Source: Treponema sp.
Lineage (GTDB): Bacteria; Spirochaetota; Spirochaetia; Treponematales; Breznakiellaceae
Direction: 5' to 3'
Assembly: GCA_031283905.1 (NCBI GenBank)
Contig: JAITAW010000045.1
Coordinates: forward strand, 1-6,894
DNA: 6,894 nucleotides
The stretch's first letter is position 1. Every line of letters begins with the position of its first letter. A program made the position numbers and the translations under genes. This document shows, in pieces, positions 1 to 4,463 of the stretch. The notes under the pieces are model-generated. The model worked only from the letters and a program-made list of their open reading frames with translations, made no database searches and was not told the origin of the DNA.

Positions 1-684
1 CTCCAGCATCCCACGGCTAAAGCCGCCGGAACCGCCGCTGTTTATATTCGGAAATACCTTTATCTTATCGCTCGGCATACCGCCCAGCGTTTTGCCGTTA
101 TCCGCTATGTATACCCTCAGCTTGTTATGCAGCATTGACGCCGTATCTGAAAACACCTGCCGGTTCAGCATTTCCATATTGTTTTTTATATAGTCTTCCC
201 GTTTATACGTGCAGATGCATACGGCTATATGTACGTCGGGAAGTTTTTCCTCTTCTATTTCCGTACAGTATGCGCCGCCGTAAAACACTCCGGTTTCAAA
301 GGGCGTTATTTTGAACGACACGATCCCTTTCGCAGGGCATGGCGGATACGTAAAAACAAATTCCTCAACATCTGTTGACGATACTTTTGTTGAGCTTAAT
401 ACATACTCCGTTACTCTTTCCCCTCTTAATTCCAATCGGACAAGCGTTACCTCAAACGTTCCCTGAAGTCTCAACTTCAAAGAAAGGTTATCAAGTACGG
501 TATACTTCCTCCATTTCTCATAAGAGAACGAATTAAATAACGTATCAAAAAACGCTTTTCTTCTTTTATTGAATACCAGCCGTTTGTTTATACTATCCAG
601 AATGCAATATTTATCATCGTACCAGATATATAAAAGCTCTTCATTTTCCCCTTCTCTTGGAAACTGTAAATTTTGCACTATCAT
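1..684 (-). CDS. GlfT2-like family 2 glycosyltransferase (N-terminal 228 residues, cut by window edge)
   Basis: Predicted nucleotide-sugar-dependent transferase resembling the mycobacterial galactofuranosyltransferase GlfT2, probably building a surface glycan. Residues about 1-148 look like the GlfT2 N-terminal beta-sandwich, including a stretch like FDTLFNSFSYEKWRKYT. The GT-A catalytic fold starts near residue 151 with VHIAVCICTYKR (151-162), then ADNGKTL (194-200) and the family signature NINSGGSGGFSRGM (213-226). The metal-binding DXD and catalytic base lie beyond the window. The start at 684 is chosen because GAGGAG sits 6 nt upstream; an ATG at 690 is also in frame but abuts that site. 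The gene is more AT-rich than its neighbours, with many ATA, TTA, GTA and AGA/AGG codons, which suggests transfer. It is codirectional with, and 135 bp downstream of, the 239-residue gene. The sugar donor cannot be told from sequence; UDP-galactofuranose is the family expectation. Confidence 0.87.
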   Translation of the reverse strand, partial: MIVQNLQFPREGENEELLYIWYDDKYCILDSINKRLVFNKRRKAFFDTLFNSFSYEKWRKYTVLDNLSLKLRLQGTFEVTLVRLELRGERVTEYVLSSTKVSSTDVEEFVFTYPPCPAKGIVSFKITPFETGVFYGGAYCTEIEEEKLPDVHIAVCICTYKREDYIKNNMEMLNRQVFSDTASMLHNKLRVYIADNGKTLGGMPSDKIKVFPNINSGGSGGFSRGMLE

Positions 685-728
685 TTTCATCTCCTCTTTT
701 TGCAAACGAGCCGCCCTTAATCAACTTT

Positions 729-734
729 GTTATA
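729..734 (-). promoter_or_regulatory. Possible -10 element for the glycosyltransferase gene
   Basis: TATAAC on the minus strand, about 44 nt upstream of the chosen start codon. No recognisable -35 hexamer sits 16-18 bp further upstream, where the sequence is GC-rich. The gene may therefore use a weak promoter, or be read through from the gene upstream. Confidence 0.3.
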
Positions 735-793
735 CCGGCGCCCGTTTGCGCGCGCCTAAAAGCACCGCTCCCCGGCGCACAACCAAACGAAAC

Positions 794-807
794 CCGCCAT
801 ATGGCGG
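794..807 (-). terminator. Perfect 14-bp palindrome after the 239-residue gene, possible weak terminator
   Basis: CCGCCATATGGCGG is perfectly self-complementary and lies 12 nt past the TAG of the leftward gene. On the minus strand it is followed by GTTTCGTTTGGTT, a broken T-rich run. It could attenuate transcription between this gene and the glycosyltransferase gene. The loop is tight and the U tract imperfect, so a protein-binding palindrome is an alternative. Confidence 0.4.
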
Positions 808-819
808 AGATTACACTGA

Positions 820-1539
820 CTACGGCACGATGGCGGACGCCACGGGTCCCCACTGCCCCGTCTCCCCCTTCTGGTTTTCATACCGGCTGCATACGTACAC
901 CGTCATGCCCCCTTCGGACGCCTCAAAGGTGATCGCCTCCTTTCTCCGGCGCGTAAACCGGTAGTGCTTCAGTACTTCCCCATCGCTCGGCGGCTTCATC
1001 AGGTAGTGTTTCGCGGACGCCGCCTGTTCCAGCGTCGCCCCTCCCTGGGGCATGATCCCCACGTAGACCGCGTACCCGTAATCATCGCTGTTCAGCGGCT
1101 CCGCGCCCGCGAGGGGTCCCAGGTGGAGCGTCAGCGCGTGAGGCCCTCCCGGATAGCTTATGGTTACGCCCGGCACGCCGCTCGGAGGCTGCGAGGGAGT
1201 CGAGTGTTCGTCCTTCGGTCTGAAACCCAGGGCGGCCCAGTCCGCGGCGGTGAGCGGCGGGATTTTGAAGTACCGGTCCCGGAAAAACCGCATCTTCGCC
1301 TTCAGCGTGTCGAACGCTTCCCCGCACCGCACCGTGATCACGTGCGTGCGTTCTGCGGTATCCATCGCCTGCTGTAATAACGCTCCCGCGTTCCCGTACA
1401 AGGTTTGGTATTCCGTATACTGGTCCTCGGGGATTCCCCACGCCGTGCGCCGCTCCCCGGTCAGGTACGTAATCTGCTCATGCGCCATAGCCACAATCTT
1501 CGCGCGGGACGGCGGCATCCAATCACTTGGTAGTCCCAT
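820..1539 (-). CDS. Conserved hypothetical protein, 239 aa, Fn3-like C-terminal half
   Basis: Function unknown. The layout resembles a family of roughly 220-240-residue hypothetical proteins I associate with termite-gut treponemes and some Bacteroidetes: a start like MGLPSDWMP, a helical N-terminal half, and an end like WGPVASAIVP. Residues about 10-110 look alpha-helical and charged. Residues 122-239 look like beta strands of an immunoglobulin/fibronectin-type sandwich, with SRYENQKGETGQWGP (218-232) as the best conserved patch. There is no signal peptide or membrane segment. The start at 1539 is chosen because AAGGAG lies 6 nt upstream; ATG 1566 is in frame but has no such site. The same frame is open far upstream, through the repeat array to 2100, so a longer product is possible (see the composite entry). 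Confidence is high that the ORF is real and low on any role. Confidence 0.85.
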   Translation of the reverse strand: MGLPSDWMPPSRAKIVAMAHEQITYLTGERRTAWGIPEDQYTEYQTLYGNAGALLQQAMDTAERTHVITVRCGEAFDTLKAKMRFFRDRYFKIPPLTAADWAALGFRPKDEHSTPSQPPSGVPGVTISYPGGPHALTLHLGPLAGAEPLNSDDYGYAVYVGIMPQGGATLEQAASAKHYLMKPPSDGEVLKHYRFTRRRKEAITFEASEGGMTVYVCSRYENQKGETGQWGPVASAIVP

Positions 1540-1545
1540 ATAATT

Positions 1546-1551
1546 CTCCTT
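1546..1551 (-). promoter_or_regulatory. Ribosome binding site deciding the 239-aa start
   Basis: AAGGAG on the minus strand, separated by 6 nt (AATTAT) from the ATG at 1539. It lies inside the upstream open frame, so the short form can be translated independently of any long form initiated further upstream. Confidence 0.75.
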
Positions 1552-1590
1552 AAAGTGTGTATTCATTTCCCGAAACCACGGGCGGTGGGC

Positions 1591-1615
1591 TTTTCCAAAA
1601 ACCTGTTTTGGAAAA
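1591..1615. repeat. Inverted repeat upstream of the 239-aa gene
   Basis: TTTTCCAAAA (1591-1600) and TTTTGGAAAA (1606-1615) are exact inverted copies around a 5-base loop, ACCTG. The repeat lies 52 nt upstream of the 239-aa start. No uninterrupted T tract follows on either strand as in a classical terminator. It may be an operator or an mRNA hairpin in the leader of the short gene. Confidence 0.55.
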
Positions 1616-1680
1616 AGTTTGCATATAAAAACATCCGCCTTGCTAAAGACGGGAAATGGCAGTAATGAAAGAAAACGGCG

Positions 1681-1703
1681 CGGGACGCGCGGATCACGTC
1701 CCG
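1681..1703. repeat. Short GC-rich inverted repeat beside the tandem array
   Basis: CGGGACG (1681-1687) and CGTCCCG (1697-1703) can form a 7-bp stem with a 9-base loop. On the minus strand it is followed, after CGCCG, by TTTTCTTT. It could be a weak attenuator at the end of the repeat array for leftward transcription. The gap between stem and T-rich run is too long for a confident terminator call. Confidence 0.35.
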
Positions 1704-1717
1704 TGGCAGCCTCAGCG

Positions 1718-1938
1718 TTCAAGTCCATAGGAGAAACTTTTAACTCCATAGGGGAAACTTTTAACTCCATAGGGGAAACTTTTAAATCCGCAGGGGAAAC
1801 TTTCAACCCCACAGGGGAAACTTTTAACTCCATAGGGGAAACTTTCAAGTCCGCAGGGGAAACTTTCAAGTCCGCAGAGGAAACTTTCAAGTCCGCAGAG
1901 GAAACTTTCAAGTCCGCAGAGGAAACTTTCAAGTCCGC
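1718..1938. repeat. 21-bp tandem repeat array, 10 full units plus a partial one
   Basis: Ten contiguous 21-bp units (1718, 1739, 1760, 1781, 1802, 1823, 1844, 1865, 1886, 1907) plus an 11-bp partial unit at 1928-1938. The conserved core is GGAAACTTT followed by a variable TCC(A/G)(T/C)AG-like part. Units 2, 3 and 6 are identical to one another. Units 8, 9 and 10 are also identical, indicating recent duplication. The period is a multiple of three, so no frame shifts when copies are gained or lost. On the minus strand, in frame with the 239-aa gene, it encodes heptapeptides such as ADLKVSS, ADLKVSP and MELKVSP. On the plus strand another open frame reads FNSIGET/FKSAEET. It is likely hypervariable in copy number. 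Confidence 0.95.
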
Positions 1939-2034
1939 TCCCGCAACGGTCAACACGGCAGTTACGGCTGTCAATGCCGCGTCCGCGCCTTCCAGAACGG
2001 CTACATTCAAGCACGGACCGTTTTCTTGAGGATA

Positions 2035-2061
2035 CCGCGCCGCTTTGAGCGCGGATATTTT
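2035..2061 (+). terminator. Hairpin followed by ATATTTT, weak rightward terminator candidate
   Basis: CCGCGC (2035-2040) and GCGCGG (2049-2054) form a 6-bp GC stem with an 8-base loop, followed by ATATTTT on the plus strand. It sits just after the TGA (2027-2029) of a plus-strand ORF that crosses the repeat array, which is the only contextual support for rightward transcription there. I find no rightward promoter, so this may be fortuitous. Confidence 0.3.
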
Positions 2062-2087
2062 GTATAGGGTATGTACTTGTACGGGGA

Positions 2088-2210
2088 CTAAGCCGATGCG
2101 GGGGGGGGGGGGGGTAAAGCGCCGCTTCGGGAGGAACCCGCCCGTACGGCAGAGGCGGCGTCAACGCGGCGAATACATGGCGCATTGGCGCAGTACACAC
2201 TTTCCGTCAT
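2088..2210 (-). CDS. Short 40-aa ORF ending just past a poly-C tract (candidate 5' part of a phase-variable gene)
   Basis: On the minus strand AAGGA (2218-2222) lies 7 nt before the ATG at 2210, and a strong promoter lies further upstream. The frame reads MTESVYCANAPCIRRVDAA, continues to ALPPPPPASA and stops at TAG. The five prolines come from the 15-C homopolymer. The same frame extends upstream to an ATG at 2252, which is 7 nt past the -10 element and could serve as a leaderless start. The peptide matches no family I know and has no signal peptide. As it stands it may be the OFF-state product of a longer gene, or an unimportant leader peptide. Confidence 0.4.
   Translation of the reverse strand: MTESVYCANAPCIRRVDAASAVRAGSSRSGALPPPPPASA
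2100..2114. repeat. Homopolymer of 15 G (plus) / 15 C (minus)
   Basis: Fifteen consecutive G on the plus strand. Tracts of this length slip during replication, and poly-G/C tracts are known switches in bacterial contingency loci, including treponemes. Here the tract lies inside a leftward reading frame, about 140 nt past the predicted transcription start, so slippage would act on translation and not on promoter spacing. The exact length should be treated with caution because such tracts are prone to sequencing error. Confidence 0.9.
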
Positions 2211-2259
2211 AACGAGTTCCTTTTGCTTTAATAACCCCGCTTTCGTGCGCATGACGGTT

Positions 2260-2288
2260 GTTATACCATATGGCAGATTTTCTGTCAA
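2260..2288 (-). promoter_or_regulatory. Strong sigma-70-type promoter, leftward
   Basis: Minus-strand TTGACA (2288-2283), a 17-bp spacer, then TATAAC (2265-2260): perfect -35, five of six at -10, and ideal spacing. The predicted start of transcription is near 2253, giving a leader of about 42 nt to the ATG at 2210, or almost none to the in-frame ATG at 2252. This is the best promoter in the left half and makes leftward transcription through the poly-C tract and the repeats likely. Confidence 0.7.
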
Positions 2289-2652
2289 GAGGAAAAATAC
2301 GCGCCGCGTATCGCGCGTTCGAAGCGCGGGGCAGCCGAAACGCGGGAGCCGGACCCTCCGTATGCCCGGAGCGGGTTTCTATGCTCTTGCCGGCGGTTAC
2401 GCGGAACAAAACAAGGGGTGGAATACCGGCGGCCAGAACCTATGGAAAAGGCTGAAAAAACAATCTGAAACGCCTTCGGCGCTCAACGGTTATCCCTCAT
2501 ATATAAAAACCTTCGCCGCTTATCCCGGTTCTCCGGCTTTAGCCCCGTCTCGTTGCCGGATCCGCAAGCCTCGCCGCCAAATCCGCGCATTCCGTTAGAT
2601 TCCATTTGCCCCGCGGACCACGCGCAACAAGACGCTTTATAAAAATTTTGGA
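2289..2652. other. Divergent intergenic region without a convincing gene
   Basis: This is the spacer between the leftward promoter at 2260-2288 and the rightward promoter at 2653-2681. Open frames exist on both strands, but none has a ribosome binding site, a recognisable product or a sensible start. A small GC hairpin (CGCGC, 7-base loop with TTCGAA, GCGCG) lies near 2312-2330. I see no tRNA, riboswitch, CRISPR or insertion-sequence end. Confidence 0.6.
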
Positions 2653-2681
2653 TTGAAACTTCATCTCTGATCCGCTATACT
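2653..2681 (+). promoter_or_regulatory. Promoter of the XPB operon, apparently leaderless
   Basis: TTGAAA (2653-2658), a 17-bp spacer, and TATACT (2676-2681). Only six bases, TATCGC, separate the -10 from the ATG at 2688, so transcription should begin at or within a base or two of the start codon. No Shine-Dalgarno exists upstream of that ATG. Both facts point to a leaderless mRNA for the helicase. Confidence 0.7.
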
Positions 2682-2687
2682 TATCGC

Positions 2688-4349
2688 ATGTCTGCCGATC
2701 CAAAACACCCTCTGATTGTTCAAAGCGACAAAACCCTCCTGCTGGATGTACACGCCGAGCAAGCGGAGGCGGCGCGTTCCTCCATTATGCCGTTTGCGGA
2801 ACTGGAAAAGTCTCCTGAACACATACACACCTACCGCATTACGCCGCTTTCCCTGTGGAACGCCGCGAGCGCGGGGATTTCGGCGGCGCATATCGTGGAC
2901 ACGCTTGAAAGGTGGACGCGCTATCCCATACCGCAAGGCATTGCGCGGGGTTTTGCGGACACAATTGAGCGGTATGGAAAAATCCGTCTTGTCGCCGCAG
3001 ACGCCGATGAATTGCTGCTTGTTTCCGATGACGCGGCGGTTATGGCGGAAATAGCCGCCTCAAAACAACTTGGCAAATACCTTGCCAAAACGGAAGAGGG
3101 CTTCTCGTTGCGGCTTACCGACCGGGGCAGCGTAAAACGGGAACTTATCAAGCTGGGCTGGCCCCTGAAGGATGAAGCGCCGTTGCGCGATGGAGAGCCG
3201 CTTGCGGTGCGGCTGCGCGGCGACACGCTTTCCGGCGCGGCTTTTACGGCGCGGGATTACCAGAAAGAAGCGGTCCGCGCCGTGCTGGGGGACGGCGCTC
3301 CGGGCGCCGGATACGGCGTTGTGGCGCTGCCGTGCGGCGCCGGAAAAACCATCGTCGGCATACAGCTCATGGCGGAGCTTAATACGAATACGCTCATACT
3401 CACCGCCAATACCGCGGCGGTGCACCAATGGATAACCGAACTTCTGGACAAGACGGAACTCACAAAGGAACAGATCGCGGAGTATACCGGCGATTCCAAG
3501 CGGACCGCGCCGGTTACGGTTGCCACTTACCAGATACTCACCTGGAGGGCGGACAAAACTGCGGATTTCCCGCATTTCAAATTGTTCCGCGCCCGCGCTT
3601 GGGGGCTTGTCATCTATGATGAGGTGCATCTGCTTCCGGCGCCGGTTTTTCGGATTACGGCGGAATTGCAGGCGGTCAGGCGGCTTGGATTGACCGCGAC
3701 GCTGGTGCGGGAGGATCATGAGGAGGACGCGGTTTTCAGCCTTGTGGGTCCGAAACGCTACGATATACCGTGGAAAGACCTTGAGGCAAAGGGCTGGATA
3801 GCCGAGGCTCTCTGCGTGGAAATCCGCGTGAAACTGCCGGAAGAGCTTAAAATCCCCTATGCCGTCGCCTCAATGAGGGACAAGCGCCGCATCGCAAGCG
3901 AAAATCCGCGTAAAGATACGGTTGTACAACAGCTTGTCGAACTCCACGCGGAAGAGCGTATTCTTGTCATCGGGCAATATATAAGGCAACTTGAAATTCT
4001 CGCCCGCCTCCTGAAAGCGCCGGGCATCACCGGAAAAACGCCCAACGCGGAGCGGGAAAAGATATATGACGCCTTTAGGAGCGGGGAAGTTACTGTCATT
4101 GTGGTGTCAAAGGTGGCGAATTTCGCCATAGACTTGCCCGATGCGTCAATGCTGATACAGGTCTCCGGCTCTTTCGGGTCCCGCCAGGAAGAGGCGCAAC
4201 GGTTGGGGAGGATCCTTCGTCCCAAAAAGCGGAATTCACTATTCTACACGCTGGTTTCACAGTATACTGTAGAAGAAGAATATGCGGCTAACCGCCAGAA
4301 GTTTTTAGCCGAACAGGGCTACAAATACGGCATCCAGCAATGGGAATGA
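2688..4349 (+). CDS. XPB/Ssl2-type DNA repair helicase, 553 aa
   Basis: Superfamily 2 ATP-dependent 3'-to-5' DNA helicase/translocase, bacterial homologue of eukaryotic XPB (ERCC3), expected to act in the cytoplasm on damaged or promoter DNA. Residues 1-130 form the N-terminal XPB module, with IVQSDKTLLLDV near the start and TYRITPLSLWNA at 48-59. Helicase motifs follow in order: Walker A GAGKT (217-221), Ia LILTANTAAVHQW, Walker B/DEAH-box variant DEVH (311-314), motif III TAT (336-338), the XPB-specific RED triad (341-343), motif V region VVSKVANFAIDLPDAS, and motif VI QRLGRILRP (504-512). All key residues are present. Length and sequence match Mycobacterium tuberculosis Rv0861c closely as I recall it. 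The start is set by the N-terminal match and the promoter geometry. First gene of an operon with its partner and a NYN nuclease. Confidence 0.97.
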   Translation: MSADPKHPLIVQSDKTLLLDVHAEQAEAARSSIMPFAELEKSPEHIHTYRITPLSLWNAASAGISAAHIVDTLERWTRYPIPQGIARGFADTIERYGKIRLVAADADELLLVSDDAAVMAEIAASKQLGKYLAKTEEGFSLRLTDRGSVKRELIKLGWPLKDEAPLRDGEPLAVRLRGDTLSGAAFTARDYQKEAVRAVLGDGAPGAGYGVVALPCGAGKTIVGIQLMAELNTNTLILTANTAAVHQWITELLDKTELTKEQIAEYTGDSKRTAPVTVATYQILTWRADKTADFPHFKLFRARAWGLVIYDEVHLLPAPVFRITAELQAVRRLGLTATLVREDHEEDAVFSLVGPKRYDIPWKDLEAKGWIAEALCVEIRVKLPEELKIPYAVASMRDKRRIASENPRKDTVVQQLVELHAEERILVIGQYIRQLEILARLLKAPGITGKTPNAEREKIYDAFRSGEVTVIVVSKVANFAIDLPDASMLIQVSGSFGSRQEEAQRLGRILRPKKRNSLFYTLVSQYTVEEEYAANRQKFLAEQGYKYGIQQWE

Positions 4350-4413
4350 AAAAACGGTGAGTAAAGGAAAAAACGCCTTCCCGCCCTGGGGCGCGGCATT
4401 GGCCTCACTGTAA

Positions 4414-4463
4414 ATGAAAAAAATGGAAAAAATGAAAAACAGGAAGCGATGAAAAAAAAATGA
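4414..4463 (+). other. A-rich leader with two minute ORFs chained by ATGA overlaps
   Basis: ATG at 4414 opens a 12-codon lysine-rich ORF (MKKMEKMKNRKR) whose TGA (4450-4452) overlaps the ATG at 4449. That ATG encodes MKKK, and its TGA (4461-4463) overlaps the ATG at 4460 of the 729-aa gene. The chain could couple ribosomes from one ORF to the next; AGGAAG (4441-4446) lies 13 nt from ATG 4460, farther than usual. The run of nine A (4452-4460) could also slip: one extra A would place ATG 4449 in frame with the large gene. Chance in an A-rich stretch is possible. Confidence 0.35.

Larger units (their letters stand above)
820..2210 (-). other. Candidate phase-variable composite gene, frame-broken at the poly-C tract
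   Basis: The ATG at 2210 and the 820-2010 reading frame are out of register by one base. The frame containing the repeats and the 239-aa protein is stop-free from the tract (2100) down to 820, and the 2210 frame is stop-free down to the tract. Adding one C (16) or removing two (13) would join them into 463 or 462 residues. The product would be a short N-terminus, a proline run, IGLVPVQVHTLYKISALK and following residues, 10-11 ADLKVSP-type heptads, a linker of about 60 residues, then the 239-aa domain. With 15 C the product ends after 40 residues. Fourteen or 17 C would enter a third frame ending at 1712. This architecture is an inference; the independent binding site at 1546-1551 means the 239-aa protein can be made anyway. 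Confidence 0.42.

Noticed and set aside
1718..1938. Repeat array as a possible CRISPR
   Set aside because: Units are contiguous 21-mers with no unique spacers, so it is a tandem repeat.
1619..2029. Rightward 136-codon ORF through the repeats (FNSIGET/FKSAEET heptads), followed by a hairpin at 2035-2061
   Set aside because: It starts with TTG, has no convincing binding site and no promoter. The 21-bp unit leaves several frames open automatically. The leftward reading has a strong promoter and leads into a recognisable protein. It is not excluded, because the downstream hairpin fits it.
1712..2200. Leftward 162-codon ORF with GLESFLC/GVKSFPY repeats
   Set aside because: Its only starts are poor (GTG without a binding site), its composition is improbable (Cys/Arg/Pro rich), and it ends inside the repeats. 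It would be entered only with 14 or 17 C and looks like a shadow frame.
2161..2598. Several 60-140-codon ORFs on both strands in the divergent intergenic region
   Set aside because: None has a ribosome binding site, plausible composition or recognisable family. GC-rich DNA gives such open frames by chance.
3060..3719. 219-codon leftward ORF inside the helicase gene
   Set aside because: It is antisense to strongly conserved helicase motifs, with no start signal, so it is a shadow frame.
4350..4413. Possible terminator between helicase and partner (GTGAG paired with CTCAC, and a CCGCCC/GGGCGG stem)
   Set aside because: The stems are short, long-looped or interrupted and no T tract follows. 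The genes appear to be cotranscribed.
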